64,000 bases of DNA from Lachnospiraceae bacterium (GCA_910574885.1 CAJTDD010000001.1:191973-255972), one strand, 5' to 3'. Positions 9,096 to 18,677 are shown, counted from the first letter of the stretch. A program made the numbers and translations. The notes: a model not told the origin generated them from the letters alone.

Positions 9096-10289
9096 ATGCT
9101 CAATAAAAAATCAGTAGATGATATCAATGTAAAAGGAAAAAAAGTGTTGGTAAGATGCGACTTCAACGTACCGTTGATTGACGGGAAGATTACGGACGAG
9201 AACCGTCTGGTAGCTGCGCTTCCGACGATTAAGAAGCTGATAGCAGACGGCGGGAAGATTATTCTCTGCTCACATCTTGGAAAGCCCAAGGGAGAGCCGA
9301 AACCGGAGTTATCTCTTGCACCAGTGGCAAAGCGTCTGTCTGAACTCCTTTCCCAGGAGGTAAAATTTGCGGCGGATGCAGAGGTTGTAGGTGAGAATGC
9401 AAAGGCTGCTGTGGAGGCGATGCAGGACGGAGAAGTGGTACTTCTTGAGAATACTCGTTACAGAATTGAAGAGACAAAGAACGGCGAAGCGTTCAGCAAG
9501 GATTTGGCGTCCCTTTGCGACGTATTTGTAAATGATGCGTTTGGGACCGCGCACCGTGCGCACTGCTCTAACGTGGGCGTGACACAGTTCGTTGATACTG
9601 CAGCGGTAGGTTACTTAATGCAGAAAGAGATTGATTTCCTTGGAAATGCGGTGAACAATCCAGAGAGACCGTTCGTTGCGATTCTTGGAGGAGCGAAGGT
9701 ATCCAGTAAGATTTCCGTAATTGAGAACCTTCTTGACAAAGTAGATACGCTGATTATCGGCGGAGGAATGTCTTATACGTTCTCAAAGGCACAGGGCGGA
9801 AGCGTAGGCAACTCTCTTCTTGAAGCTGACTACTGTGAGTATGCGCTGAATATGCTGAAAAAGGCCGAGGAGAAGGGCGTGAAGTTATTGCTTCCGGTGG
9901 ATACGGTCATCGCAGATGATTTCTCCAATGACGCCAATAGCAAGATTGTAAAGGCCGGCGAGATTCCGGACGGATGGCAGGGACTTGACATCGGACCTGA
10001 CACAGAGAAGATTTTCTGTGACGCGGTACAAGATGCGAAGACGGTAGTGTGGAACGGACCAATGGGATGTTTTGAAATGCCGAAATTTGCCCATGGCACG
10101 GAGGCTGTGGCAAAGGCTCTGGCAGACACGCAGGCTACGACGATCATCGGCGGCGGCGACTCTGCGGCGGCAGTGAACCAGTTAGGCTACGGCGACAAGA
10201 TGACCCACATCTCAACAGGCGGCGGCGCGTCCCTCGAGTTCCTGGAAGGCAAAGAGTTACCAGGCGTAGCGGCTGCAAACGATAGGTAA
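9096..10289 (+). CDS. pgk: Phosphoglycerate kinase
   Basis: A 397-residue enzyme that transfers the acyl phosphate of 1,3-bisphosphoglycerate to ADP. Recognisable segments are VRCDFNVPL near the N-terminus, the substrate loop [18 protein letters not shown], the hinge and nucleotide region [12 protein letters not shown], and the C-terminal [18 protein letters not shown]. An in-frame ATG at 9075 would add seven residues unlike the family, so 9096 ([18 protein letters not shown]) is preferred. Neither start has a strong ribosome site; AGCGGA at 9081-9086 is the best candidate. The intergenic region of about 150 bp after the gap terminator should hold a promoter, but none is clear. Confidence 0.97.
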   Translation: MLNKKSVDDINVKGKKVLVRCDFNVPLIDGKITDENRLVAALPTIKKLIADGGKIILCSHLGKPKGEPKPELSLAPVAKRLSELLSQEVKFAADAEVVGENAKAAVEAMQDGEVVLLENTRYRIEETKNGEAFSKDLASLCDVFVNDAFGTAHRAHCSNVGVTQFVDTAAVGYLMQKEIDFLGNAVNNPERPFVAILGGAKVSSKISVIENLLDKVDTLIIGGGMSYTFSKAQGGSVGNSLLEADYCEYALNMLKKAEEKGVKLLLPVDTVIADDFSNDANSKIVKAGEIPDGWQGLDIGPDTEKIFCDAVQDAKTVVWNGPMGCFEMPKFAHGTEAVAKALADTQATTIIGGGDSAAAVNQLGYGDKMTHISTGGGASLEFLEGKELPGVAAANDR

Positions 10290-10346
10290 AAGCTTGGCGA
10301 TACCCGTAAAAAGCTTGAAAAATATTATATAAGGAGATTTTATATC

Positions 10347-11096
10347 ATGGCAAGAAGAAAAATTATTGCAGGCAACTGGAAGATGAACAAGACTCCCAGC
10401 GAGGCGGTCGCACTGGTGGAAGAGTTAAAACCTTTAGTAGCAAACGACGAGGTTGACGTAGTTTTCTGCGTACCTGCAATCGACATTGTCCCGGTGGTTG
10501 AGGCGGCTAAGGGGACTAATATTCAGGTTGGTGCAGAGAACATGTATTTCGAGGAGAGCGGCGCTTATACAGGTGAGATTTCCCCGAACATGCTGGTAGA
10601 TGCAGGCGTGAAATACGTGGTTCTCGGACATTCTGAGAGAAGAGAGTACTTTGGCGAGACCAATGAGGATGTGAATAAGAAGGTCTTGAAGGCGTTCGAG
10701 CATGGCATTACCCCAATCATGTGCTGCGGCGAGAGCTTAGAGCAGAGGGAGCAGGGCGTAACTATGGATTTCATCCGCCAGCAGGTGAAGGTTGGTTTCC
10801 AGAATGTAACGGCAGATCAGGCGAAGACGGCAGTTATCGCTTATGAGCCAATCTGGGCAATCGGAACAGGAAAGACCGCTACAACTGAGCAGGCACAGGA
10901 AGTCTGCGCAGGAATCCGCGCATGTATCGCAGAAGTATATGATGATGCGACGGCTGCAGAAATCCGTATCCAGTACGGCGGGTCTGTCAATGCGGCGACG
11001 GCTGCGGATCTGTTTGCACAGGCTGACATTGACGGAGGCCTTGTAGGCGGAGCTTCTTTGAAGGCTGACTTTGGCAAGATTGTGAACTATAAGTAG
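10347..11096 (+). CDS. tpiA: Triosephosphate isomerase
   Basis: A 249-residue isomerase interconverting dihydroxyacetone phosphate and glyceraldehyde-3-phosphate. The N-terminal GNWKMNKT carries the active-site Asn and Lys, [12 protein letters not shown] the catalytic His, and [13 protein letters not shown] the catalytic Glu and flexible loop 6; the phosphate-binding glycines are in QYGGSVN and [10 protein letters not shown] plain AAGGAG site precedes the ATG. It follows pgk by 57 bp and is probably cotranscribed with it; a terminator lies just downstream. Confidence 0.98.
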   Translation: MARRKIIAGNWKMNKTPSEAVALVEELKPLVANDEVDVVFCVPAIDIVPVVEAAKGTNIQVGAENMYFEESGAYTGEISPNMLVDAGVKYVVLGHSERREYFGETNEDVNKKVLKAFEHGITPIMCCGESLEQREQGVTMDFIRQQVKVGFQNVTADQAKTAVIAYEPIWAIGTGKTATTEQAQEVCAGIRACIAEVYDDATAAEIRIQYGGSVNAATAADLFAQADIDGGLVGGASLKADFGKIVNYK

Positions 11097-11117
11097 GAAT
11101 GAAAGTAAGATTATAGA

Positions 11118-11159
11118 AAGGCTGTCTGATCAGATGTGTATCCGGTCGGACAGTCTTTT
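11118..11159 (+). terminator. Intrinsic terminator after tpiA
   Basis: AAGGCTGTCTGA (11118-11129) pairs with TCGGACAGTCTT (11146-11157) over 12 positions, two of them G-U, with a T run at the end. Readthrough would still reach the hydrolase gene, whose ribosome site begins about 10 bases later. Confidence 0.75.
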
Positions 11160-11177
11160 GACCGAAAGGGGGATCTT

Positions 11178-12005
11178 ATGATTTATACAGAGATATCCGT
11201 ACAGGTAGAGGGGTCTGCGAATGATGCGAGGCTTCAGGCATATATCCTGGACACTCCTCATGACGGGAGAAGCCTGAAAATTGAGAAGCGGCCGCTGATC
11301 CTGATCTGTCCGGGCGGCGGTTATGAGCGGACCAGTTACAGGGAAGGAGAGCCGACGGCGATGCATTTCCTGAACCAGGGCTACCATGCATGTGTGCTGC
11401 GTTATTCTACGGCTCCGGTTCATTTCCCGACGCCGTTATTAGAGGTAGGGCAGGCATTTAAGGTAATCCGGGAGCATCAGGATGAATGGAATGTGGATAT
11501 GGAAAAGCTTGTCGTACAGGGATCTTCGGCCGGCGGCCATCTTGCCGCTTCCTACGGCGCATTCTGGAATCAGGATTTTGTGCTTGCGCCCCTTGGAGCA
11601 AAGGCAGAGGAGATGAAACCGAAAGGAATCATGCTGAGCTATCCGGTAATCACTTCCGACCCGGCGTACGCCCATATGGGAAGTTTTGAGAATCTTTTAG
11701 GGGAAGACTATGAGATGCAGGCAGAGAAGGTCTCTATTGAGAAGCAGGTGACGGAGACGATGCCGCCTTGTTTCATCTGGCACACGATGGAAGATGCCAC
11801 TGTTCCTGTAGAAAATTCACTGATGCTGACGGCGGCGCTTAGGAAGGCGGGGATTCCGGCTGAGCTTCATATTTTCCCGAATGGGGAACATGGGTTAAGC
11901 CTTGCAAGTCCGGCCGTGGAGCGGGCAGACGGCTCAGGTGTCCAGATGGAGTGCGCCCAGTGGGCGGGCCTTGCGGATGCGTGGCTTGAAAGGTTATTTG
12001 CGTAG
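11178..12005 (+). CDS. Alpha/beta hydrolase (BD-FAE / acetylxylan-esterase-like)
   Basis: A 275-residue serine hydrolase of the alpha/beta fold. The oxyanion region reads LICPGGGYERTS, the nucleophile elbow is GSSAGG (GxSxG), and a late His is in PNGEHGLSL. This pattern resembles the carbohydrate-esterase-type hydrolases that Firmicutes annotate as endo-1,4-beta-xylanase or acetyl esterase. There is no signal peptide, so it is cytoplasmic. The start at 11178 follows AAGGGGGA; the in-frame ATG at 11136 lies inside the terminator stem and is rejected. It sits between tpiA and gpmI, 51 bp before gpmI, so it may share a transcript with a glycolytic gene. The substrate is unknown. Confidence 0.8.
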   Translation: MIYTEISVQVEGSANDARLQAYILDTPHDGRSLKIEKRPLILICPGGGYERTSYREGEPTAMHFLNQGYHACVLRYSTAPVHFPTPLLEVGQAFKVIREHQDEWNVDMEKLVVQGSSAGGHLAASYGAFWNQDFVLAPLGAKAEEMKPKGIMLSYPVITSDPAYAHMGSFENLLGEDYEMQAEKVSIEKQVTETMPPCFIWHTMEDATVPVENSLMLTAALRKAGIPAELHIFPNGEHGLSLASPAVERADGSGVQMECAQWAGLADAWLERLFA

Positions 12006-12056
12006 GTTTTCCGCCTGATAAATGAATGAAAAAGATGAGCAAAGGAGTATTGAGGC

Positions 12057-13598
12057 ATGATGAACAAGAAACCAACAGTGCTGATGATTTTGGATGGTTA
12101 TGGGTTGAATGAGAAGACAGAAGGAAATGCCGTTTTGGAGGGCAAGACTCCGGTCATGGACGAGCTGATGGCCAAGTGCCCGTTCGTAAAAGGAAATGCC
12201 AGCGGCCTTGCAGTCGGGCTTCCGGACGGGCAGATGGGAAATTCCGAGGTGGGACATCTGAACATGGGCGCAGGTCGTATCGTATATCAGGATCTTACCA
12301 AGATTACAAAGGCAATCCAGGATGGGGATTTCTTTGAGAACCCTGCGCTTCTTGCGGCATGTGAAAATGTAAAGAAGCATGGCAGCGCCCTCCATATGTA
12401 CGGGCTTGTGTCCGACGGTGGCGTACACAGCCATAATACGCATATCTATGGGCTTCTGGAGCTGGCAAAACGTCAGGGAATTGAGAAGGTGTATGTACAC
12501 TGTTTCTTAGATGGACGTGATACGCCTCCGGCATCCGGAAAAGAATATGTGGAGCAGCTTGTGGCTAAGATGGACGAGATTGGCGTGGGCGAAGTTGCGA
12601 CCGTCATGGGACGTTACTATGCCATGGACCGTGATAACCGTTGGGACCGTGTGGAAAAGGCATACCGGGCTATGGTATTCGGGGAAGGCGAGACGGCGGT
12701 AAGCGGACCAGAGGGAATTCAGGCTTCCTACGACAAGGATACCACGGATGAGTTCGTACTCCCTACGGTCGTTGTGAAGGACGGCGCGCCGGTGGCCACA
12801 ATTCAGGACAATGATTCCATTATCTTCTTTAATTTCCGTCCAGACCGTGCAAGGGAGATTACAAGGACGTTCTGTGACGATGGGTTTACCGGATTTGACC
12901 GGGGGAAGAGAGTCAAGACTTGTTATGTATGCTTTACAGAGTATGACGTGACCATTGAGAACAAACAGGTGGCGTTCGTCAAGGAAGAGATTACCAATAC
13001 ATTTGGAGCCTTTCTTGCATCCAATGGAAAGAAACAGGCGCGTATCGCCGAGACAGAGAAATATGCCCATGTGACCTTCTTCTTTAACGGCGGCGTAGAA
13101 GAGCCCAACGAGGGGGAAGACCGGATTCTCGTCAATTCTCCGAAGGTGGCGACCTATGACCTGAAACCGGAGATGAGTGCATATGAAGTATGCGATAAGC
13201 TGACAGGCGCCATCCGTTCCGGCAACTATGATGTAATCATCATTAATTTTGCAAATCCGGATATGGTAGGGCATACCGGCGTGGAGGCTGCTGCGATTAA
13301 AGCCATCGAAGCCGTGGATGAATGTGTTGGTAAGGCTGTCGAGGCAGTGAAGGAAGTGGGCGGCCAGATGTTCATCTGTGCGGACCACGGCAATGCAGAG
13401 CAGTTAATTGACGATGAGACAGGCGAGCCGTTTACGGCGCATACGACCAATCCGGTGCCGTTCATCCTGGTGAACGCAGATCCGGCTTATCGGTTGCGGG
13501 AGGGCGGATGCCTGGCAGATATTGCGCCTACGCTGATTGAGCTGATGGGCATGGAACAGCCGAAGGAAATGACTGGGAAGAGCCTTCTGGTGAAGTAA
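12057..13598 (+). CDS. gpmI: 2,3-bisphosphoglycerate-independent phosphoglycerate mutase
   Basis: A 513-residue dimanganese enzyme of the alkaline phosphatase superfamily that interconverts 3- and 2-phosphoglycerate. The N-terminal VLMILDGYG binds metal, [12 protein letters not shown] contains the phosphoserine (about residue 63, or 62 if the second of the two adjacent ATG codons is used), and the C-terminal metal ligands are in [12 protein letters not shown] and [15 protein letters not shown] precedes the paired ATGs. Mn-dependent iPGM is the usual form in sporulating Firmicutes. Confidence 0.97.
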   Translation: MMNKKPTVLMILDGYGLNEKTEGNAVLEGKTPVMDELMAKCPFVKGNASGLAVGLPDGQMGNSEVGHLNMGAGRIVYQDLTKITKAIQDGDFFENPALLAACENVKKHGSALHMYGLVSDGGVHSHNTHIYGLLELAKRQGIEKVYVHCFLDGRDTPPASGKEYVEQLVAKMDEIGVGEVATVMGRYYAMDRDNRWDRVEKAYRAMVFGEGETAVSGPEGIQASYDKDTTDEFVLPTVVVKDGAPVATIQDNDSIIFFNFRPDRAREITRTFCDDGFTGFDRGKRVKTCYVCFTEYDVTIENKQVAFVKEEITNTFGAFLASNGKKQARIAETEKYAHVTFFFNGGVEEPNEGEDRILVNSPKVATYDLKPEMSAYEVCDKLTGAIRSGNYDVIIINFANPDMVGHTGVEAAAIKAIEAVDECVGKAVEAVKEVGGQMFICADHGNAEQLIDDETGEPFTAHTTNPVPFILVNADPAYRLREGGCLADIAPTLIELMGMEQPKEMTGKSLLVK

Positions 13599-13607
13599 GT
13601 GATGTGG

Positions 13608-13646
13608 AAAAGACCTTTAAAGAAATTTTTTCTTTAGGGTCTTTTT
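13608..13646 (+). terminator. Intrinsic terminator after gpmI
   Basis: AAAAGACC plus TTTAAAG (13608-13622) pair with CTTTAGGGTCTTTT (13632-13645), with one bulged base and a T-rich end. It closes the glycolytic block before the two-component genes. Confidence 0.75.
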
Positions 13647-13681
13647 CAGAAACGGGCTTGGAAAAGATAGGGAGGAAACGT

Positions 13682-14350
13682 ATGCATATTGTAATCGTGG
13701 AAGATGACGCCGTGCTCAGGCAGGAGTTAAAGCTACTTTTGGAAAATGCATTCTATCAGGTAACGGCGCTTGAAGAGTTCTCGGACGTTGCCTCTGCCGT
13801 TTTGTCCTTGGACCCGGATCTGGCGCTTCTGGACTTGAATCTCCCGGAAGAGTCTGGATTCGATATTTGCACGAAGATACGGGCAGAATCGGATACTCCG
13901 GTTATTTTTGTGACCAGCAGGACGGACTCTATGGATGAACTGACGGGAATCTTAAAAGGCGGGGATGATTATATCACGAAACCGTTCCAGGCGCCGATTC
14001 TTCTGGCAAGGATTGGGGCAGTCCTGAAAAGGACCCATCGGGAAACAAGGAGGGAACCTGTAAAATTTACCCATAAGGAAGTAGAGTTAGATATCGCCAG
14101 AGGTACGGTAGGTTTTCAGGGAAAGCAGACAGAACTATCCAGAAACGAGCTGAAAATTCTGCATCTGCTGTTCCAAAGGAAGGGGGAAATCATCCCCCGG
14201 GCGGATATGATTGAGTACTTATGGGATAACCAAGTGTTTATTGACGACAATACGCTGAGCGTGAATATTACGCGTATCCGGGGAAAACTAGAAGAAATCG
14301 GGATTTCCGGCTTGATTGAGACGAAGCGGGGGATGGGGTATCGAATCTGA
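13682..14350 (+). CDS. OmpR/PhoB-family response regulator (BceR/VanR-like)
   Basis: A 222-residue two-domain regulator. The receiver has the acidic pair at residues 8-9, the phospho-acceptor Asp51 (ALLDLNLPEESG), the Ser/Thr switch in VTSR and the conserved Lys in DDYITKPF. The C-terminal winged helix has LSRNELKILHLLF and the DNA-binding/wing segment NTLSVNITRIRGKLEE, ending ETKRGMGYRI. The frame is open upstream to 13604, but ATG 13682 follows GGGAGGAAAC and starts exactly at the receiver's first strand. The sensor kinase is 35 bp downstream. Direct repeats TGTAAG at 20724-20740, before the BceAB-like genes, are a plausible target (inference). Confidence 0.92.
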   Translation: MHIVIVEDDAVLRQELKLLLENAFYQVTALEEFSDVASAVLSLDPDLALLDLNLPEESGFDICTKIRAESDTPVIFVTSRTDSMDELTGILKGGDDYITKPFQAPILLARIGAVLKRTHRETRREPVKFTHKEVELDIARGTVGFQGKQTELSRNELKILHLLFQRKGEIIPRADMIEYLWDNQVFIDDNTLSVNITRIRGKLEEIGISGLIETKRGMGYRI

Positions 14351-14385
14351 CGTCAGGAGTGGGGAATGGAAAGGGGTATAATGTA

Positions 14386-15528
14386 ATGAAAATAAGGGAA
14401 TATTTGAGAGATAAAATCCTGATTCTGACGCTGCATATATTCTGTATGCTTCTTCTGTCAGGATTTTTACATGCCACCGGATATGAGCCCCAATATTGTT
14501 TCCTGATTCTGATATTCTGGGTTTTAATTCTGGTGTTTTGGATCGGATATGGATTTTACAGCAGAAAATATTATTTCCATACGCTTTGGGCGACCCTTGA
14601 GAAGATGGACCAGAGGTATCTTCTCGGCGAGCTGATGCCAATTTCCCACAGGCTGGAAGACGGAATCTATAGGGAAATGATCCGGATTTCCAATAAGGCT
14701 GTGATTGAGAGGATTCGGCAGATTGAGGATGAGCAGAAAGAGTACCGGGAGTATATTGAAAGCTGGGTACATGAAGTCAAGGCTCCGATTACGAGTATTG
14801 ATCTGATGTGCGTTAATTGCACAGGAAGTGTCTCAGGGAATTGTGAGAGCGGCAGCGTGGCGGGGGATGCTGCCCGGCGGATTCGTCTGGAAAACCAGAA
14901 GATAGAAAATTATGTGGATATGGCATTGTATTATGCCAGGTCGGAGGACGTATATAAAGATTATGTAATCCGTGAAACAAAGTTAAGCGAGATTGCAATC
15001 GTAGTCCTGAAAAGAAACAAGCATTATCTGATACAGAATCATATGCAGGCAGAGGTAGACTGTAAAGAGTTTGCATATACGGATCAGAAATGGATTACTT
15101 TTATCCTGAATCAGCTTGTGCTGAACAGTACGAAATACCGTCGGGAGCATGGAGCCTTAATCCGGATTTATACGGAGGAATATGTGCAGAAGGCAAGCCT
15201 TGTCGGGGATTCCCAGAAGGCAAATCTTGAAGGGGAGCCTCGGATGATGCAGACAGAAGGTTGTCTGTCAAAATACAGCCACGGTGTGAGAATGGTGGTG
15301 GAAGATAATGGGATTGGGATTCAGGAAGAGGAACTTGGGCGCATCTTTGAGAAAGGATTTACAGGCAGTAATGGGCGCAAGACGGAGCGTTCCACTGGAA
15401 TGGGGCTCTATCTGTGCAAGAAACTGTGTAAGAAACTGGGAATTGAGATTTATGCAAGATCCAGGGAAGGGGAGGGAACGGAAATGATTCTGGAATTTCC
15501 GGTAAGCTCTTATCTTTCTAAAATCTAA
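14386..15528 (+). CDS. BceS-like intramembrane-sensing histidine kinase
   Basis: A 380-residue kinase. Two hydrophobic helices at about residues 10-32 and 40-60, with almost no extracellular loop, are the hallmark of the intramembrane-sensing BceS class. The H-box is SWVHEVKAPITS, the N-box FILNQLVLNSTKYRRE, and the G-boxes VVEDNGIGIQEEEL and STGMGLYLCKKLCKKLG. A stretch around residues 265-295 is an insertion with repeated GDSQKANLEGEP-like wording. Kinases of this class sense antimicrobial-peptide flux through a BceAB transporter; the only such transporter here is about 5 kb away (20.8-23.7 kb). Confidence 0.9.
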   Translation: MKIREYLRDKILILTLHIFCMLLLSGFLHATGYEPQYCFLILIFWVLILVFWIGYGFYSRKYYFHTLWATLEKMDQRYLLGELMPISHRLEDGIYREMIRISNKAVIERIRQIEDEQKEYREYIESWVHEVKAPITSIDLMCVNCTGSVSGNCESGSVAGDAARRIRLENQKIENYVDMALYYARSEDVYKDYVIRETKLSEIAIVVLKRNKHYLIQNHMQAEVDCKEFAYTDQKWITFILNQLVLNSTKYRREHGALIRIYTEEYVQKASLVGDSQKANLEGEPRMMQTEGCLSKYSHGVRMVVEDNGIGIQEEELGRIFEKGFTGSNGRKTERSTGMGLYLCKKLCKKLGIEIYARSREGEGTEMILEFPVSSYLSKI

Positions 15529-15551
15529 ATACGCCGTTTCTCCTGCCAAGG

Positions 15552-16019
15552 TTAGGAGATCGTGGATCGAAAAGGATTGTATTGAGAATAAGCCAGAATG
15601 ATTTTGGAGGCATAGCCCCGGCTCATATGCAGTTTCGCACCATTGAGCAGAATGATGTCGTTGTGGTGTATTGCTTTGATTTTACCAAGGGAAACGATAC
15701 AGCTCTGGCTGCATTTTTCAAACCCATAGGGAGACAAAAACTTCAATTCCTTTGCCAGCGTCCCATATTTCTGATAAATCCCATGCTGTGTATGGATGGA
15801 TATATGATGTCCCTGAATCTGTAAGTAATAGATATCATAAACGTGGAGTTTCGATACGGAGGTTTTCGTTTTACAGATATACTCATGGTGCAGATTCGAG
15901 TATAGTTGTAATGCATGTTCTATATTAGATATACCAAATTGGTCGATAAAAGCAGACAGATGATGTTGAAGGTTTTGGTTATTTGATAGTTCCTGCTGCC
16001 ATTTTTGTAGTGCGTCCAT
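15552..16019 (-). CDS. LytTR-domain DNA-binding protein
   Basis: A 155-residue protein with a C-terminal LytTR-type DNA-binding domain: a hydrophobic strand with IYYLQIQGHHISIHT, then LAKELKFLSPYGFEKCSQSCIVSLGKIKAIHHNDIILLNG and LHMSRGYASKI. The N-terminal 60 residues are helical, and no receiver domain is present, so it is not a classical LytR response regulator. It converges on the histidine kinase gene with a 23-bp gap and diverges from the AAA+ gene at 16235. Its codons are clearly more A+T-rich than those of the flanking glycolytic genes, consistent with an acquired region. Confidence 0.75.
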   Translation of the reverse strand: MDALQKWQQELSNNQNLQHHLSAFIDQFGISNIEHALQLYSNLHHEYICKTKTSVSKLHVYDIYYLQIQGHHISIHTQHGIYQKYGTLAKELKFLSPYGFEKCSQSCIVSLGKIKAIHHNDIILLNGAKLHMSRGYASKIILAYSQYNPFRSTIS

Positions 16020-16166
16020 TTTTCTTTTGTCCTTAATTATTTATCCTATAATATATAACACTTATCTCATGAAAAACTTACGTGAATTAAGCAAAATAAT
16101 TATTTTTTATTATAATATTTATTTTCCAAATATGGTTTCTATCTTGCGGGTTGTGTTGTGCGAGAA

Positions 16167-16195
16167 TTGTCGAAAAAGTGGGAAAAATGTATAAT
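16167..16195 (+). promoter_or_regulatory. Promoter of the AAA+ gene with a Spo0A-box-like sequence over the -35
   Basis: TTGTCG (16167-16172) and TATAAT (16190-16195) are separated by 17 bp. The sequence TGTCGAA at 16168-16174 matches the 0A-box consensus and overlaps the -35. If real, phosphorylated Spo0A would compete with RNA polymerase here or contact it. Confidence 0.65.
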
Positions 16196-16234
16196 AAGAG
16201 ATAAACTCACGGGAAATGAAGGGGGCGGGATAAG

Positions 16235-17038
16235 ATGTTTATACCAGAACGATTTAAAAAGCAGATCAATACACATTTGTTGGGCAATATGCTGGATATT
16301 GATGACTATCCTCTGATTTTAGCGATTATGGGAAGGCCGGGAATGGGAAAGACAAGACAGTTGAGAATACATTTGGAACAGCTTGGGGTGGATGTTTTTT
16401 CCGTCAGTTCCGCCGAACTGGAATGTGAGAGGGAGGAGGCGTCTGCAAAACTGTTAAAGCAGCAATATATCAACGCTTCTGTGAACATCTTAAAGAAGAT
16501 GCCGTCCGTACTCGTGATTGACGATATTGACACAATCCTTGGAGAGAGAGAACCCAACACAGGGATGGCCAGGCATCAGGGGGCGCTGGCATTTCTCATG
16601 CATATTTCCGACGACCCTTATTATATCGAAAATGTAGGAAATGTGAACCGAGTCCCTATTTTTTTAACCGGGAACAATTTTGAGTCTTTGTATGAACCAA
16701 TGAGAAGGCCGGGAAGAACGTTAGAATTCGAGTGGGAGCCGAATCAGGAAGAAAAAATTGAAATTATTGCTTCCTGCCTTTCTAATACGGAAGATTCCAA
16801 AAGAGTGGCTGCTGAATTGGTGAATATTTATCCTAACCAGTCGATTTCCTTTTTTACGAACTTTTTTACGTCCCAAAAGTTGGAGTTATTGTCTGAGATG
16901 GCGAGTAGTGCAATGCTGAAATGTATTTTGGAGAATTCCCAGTATAAAAGGCAGTTATACCAGAAGTATATTCAGGACTATAATGATATAAACTGGAAGG
17001 ACGTCATGTTCATGGAGCGGGAAAGCAAGGGGGTATAG
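16235..17038 (+). CDS. AAA+ ATPase resembling RuBisCO activase
   Basis: A 267-residue single-domain AAA+ protein. Walker A is GRPGMGKT (about residues 33-40), Walker B VLVIDDID, sensor 1 PIFLTGNNFESLYEPMRRPGR, and the following segment EFEWEPNQEEKIEII. The phrase TGN-F--LY-P--R-GR followed by F-W-P--E--I closely recalls RuBisCO activase (from memory of that family), although no RuBisCO gene is in the window. The C-terminal 70 residues are helical with no recognised motif. The start follows AAGGGGGCGGGA. Its partner protein is unknown; it could be a remodelling factor for a dedicated complex or a phage-related ATPase. Confidence 0.75.
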   Translation: MFIPERFKKQINTHLLGNMLDIDDYPLILAIMGRPGMGKTRQLRIHLEQLGVDVFSVSSAELECEREEASAKLLKQQYINASVNILKKMPSVLVIDDIDTILGEREPNTGMARHQGALAFLMHISDDPYYIENVGNVNRVPIFLTGNNFESLYEPMRRPGRTLEFEWEPNQEEKIEIIASCLSNTEDSKRVAAELVNIYPNQSISFFTNFFTSQKLELLSEMASSAMLKCILENSQYKRQLYQKYIQDYNDINWKDVMFMERESKGV

Positions 17039-17096
17039 CCGTAAGGATTTACTGGCAGTATTTCCCTTGTTTCCTGTCCATAGAAAACGTACTTTT

Positions 17097-17849
17097 TTAC
17101 GCCCAATCTTTCTTCCGGTATAAGATGGCTCCCACAGCCGTACATATCACGGACAATGTACCAAGAATCAGTAATTCTTTGATGTGAAGGCTTAACCGTT
17201 CTCCTGCAAAAATGCCTTGCATTAAATCCACGGCATGAGTCATCGGCAGACAGCCGGAGATTTTCTTCATAGTTTCAGGGAACATCTGATCCGGCATTGT
17301 GGCGCCGGACAGGAAGAGCATGACAAAATAGACCACATAACAAAGCATGTTCGTGCCTTTTAAATCCCGCCCGATTGCGGTGAGCAAAAATCCAATGGAA
17401 AACATCGCCGCTATGGAAAGCAATATTCCCACGCACACGGAAAGAAAATCTCCTTTGAGGCGTATGTGGTAAAGGAGCTTCCCGGCGATTAACAAAATAG
17501 CGATTCCGATTAGCGTCATCATGAGGTTCACCAATATCTGCGCTGATATGATACGTTTCTTTCCTGCCGGCGTAGCGTCGAACCTCTTATATATTTTTTT
17601 TTCCTTATACCCTGATAATGTCAAGGGAAGCGACATTAATCCGGTGACTCCGATTACCATCACAGCGTATGCCGGTACGGTCGCATCCATCATTCCCATA
17701 TCGGCTCCTTCATAAATCGGCGCGTTTCCGAAGATGCCGCCAAAAAGCAGGAGCATGAGCACAGGAAACACAAGGGCAAAGAAAAAACAAAAAAAATCCC
17801 GTACAAACAACCGAAATTCAATATTACAGATAACCGCAAACTTTTTCAT
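17097..17849 (-). CDS. ABC-2 type transporter permease
   Basis: A 250-residue membrane protein with six hydrophobic segments, starting at about residues 20-42 (FFCFFFALVFPVLMLLLFGGIFG) and ending near 225-243. The order FPVLMLLLFGGIFGN ... YKEKKIYKRFDATPAGKKRI ... YVVYFVMLFLSGATMPDQMFPETMKKISGCLPMTHAVDLMQGI is typical of DrrB/NodJ-like ABC-2 exporters. The start ATG overlaps the ATPase stop by 4 bp, so the two are translationally coupled. It probably exports a hydrophobic compound, drug or peptide; the substrate cannot be read from the sequence. Confidence 0.9.
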   Translation of the reverse strand: MKKFAVICNIEFRLFVRDFFCFFFALVFPVLMLLLFGGIFGNAPIYEGADMGMMDATVPAYAVMVIGVTGLMSLPLTLSGYKEKKIYKRFDATPAGKKRIISAQILVNLMMTLIGIAILLIAGKLLYHIRLKGDFLSVCVGILLSIAAMFSIGFLLTAIGRDLKGTNMLCYVVYFVMLFLSGATMPDQMFPETMKKISGCLPMTHAVDLMQGIFAGERLSLHIKELLILGTLSVICTAVGAILYRKKDWA

Positions 17850-18631
17850 AGTATTCCCTCCATCGTAAGTCCTGTTGTTTTAGGTGCAATCATTAAATAT
17901 ATTTTTTCCAGTGGGCATTCTTCTTCCCATAGGTCTTTTTGCTGACTTTCGGGAATCCGACTTTTTGCGTAGTTCCGAAAATCGTTCTGGGTTCCAAAGA
18001 ATTGCTGCCGTCCTTTTTCGAGATAGAGAATCTTATCGGCAAGAATCTCTACCTCGTCCAGATAGTGGGAGACCATGAGAATTGCAACGCCGCTCTTTCG
18101 GATGCTCTCAAAGCTCATCCACATGTTCTGCCGTACTTCCGGGTCAAGCCCGGTCGTTAATTCGTCTAAAATTAATAATTTGGGCCGTCCCATAAGGGAT
18201 AACAAAATAGAAAGCCGTTGTTTTTCACCGCCGGATAATTTATGTAGGGGGGATTTCCGCTTATCGTCAAGCCCTAGCTGCGCCAGTAACAGATTCCAGT
18301 CTGCAGGCCTGTCGTAAAAACTTGCGAACAGCCTGCATAGTTCTTCGATTTTGATTTTGGATGGGTAGTCCGTTTCCTGCAGTTGAACGCCCATCTCCCG
18401 GTAGACTTCGCAGCGGTGCAGCCACGGATCTTTCCCAAAGACCCGAATCAGGCCGCAATCCGGTCTGCGTAAGCCCTCTATGCATTCTACGGTAGAGGTC
18501 TTTCCGGAGCCGTTTTGTCCGATTACGGCAAGGATTTCTCCGGGATTTACTGAAAATGAAACATTCTGGACTGCCCGTACATTTTTATATGACAGGTTCA
18601 GGTCTTCTACTTGTATGATGGTCTGTTTCAT
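17846..18631 (-). CDS. ABC-2 exporter ATP-binding protein
   Basis: A 261-residue ATPase with Walker A GQNGSGKT, Q-loop VQLQETDYP, signature LSGGEKQRL, Walker B LLILDELTTGLD (Glu-Leu in place of the usual Glu-Pro) and H-loop VSHYLDE. AGGAGG lies 7-8 bp before the ATG on the minus strand. It is the first gene of an ATPase-permease operon divergent from the LytTR/DUF3021 pair at 18820, a common layout in which the LytTR protein controls the transporter (family knowledge; not shown here). Confidence 0.92.
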   Translation of the reverse strand: MKQTIIQVEDLNLSYKNVRAVQNVSFSVNPGEILAVIGQNGSGKTSTVECIEGLRRPDCGLIRVFGKDPWLHRCEVYREMGVQLQETDYPSKIKIEELCRLFASFYDRPADWNLLLAQLGLDDKRKSPLHKLSGGEKQRLSILLSLMGRPKLLILDELTTGLDPEVRQNMWMSFESIRKSGVAILMVSHYLDEVEILADKILYLEKGRQQFFGTQNDFRNYAKSRIPESQQKDLWEEECPLEKIYLMIAPKTTGLTMEGIL

Positions 18632-18677
18632 ATGGTTTCCTCCTAAATTTAAAGATTACGATATGTTCTTTGCATCT

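Noticed and set aside
12507-13388. A 293-codon open frame on the minus strand
   Set aside because: Entirely antisense to gpmI, no ribosome site, low-complexity His/Arg/Cys-rich product; explained by the codon bias of the real gene.
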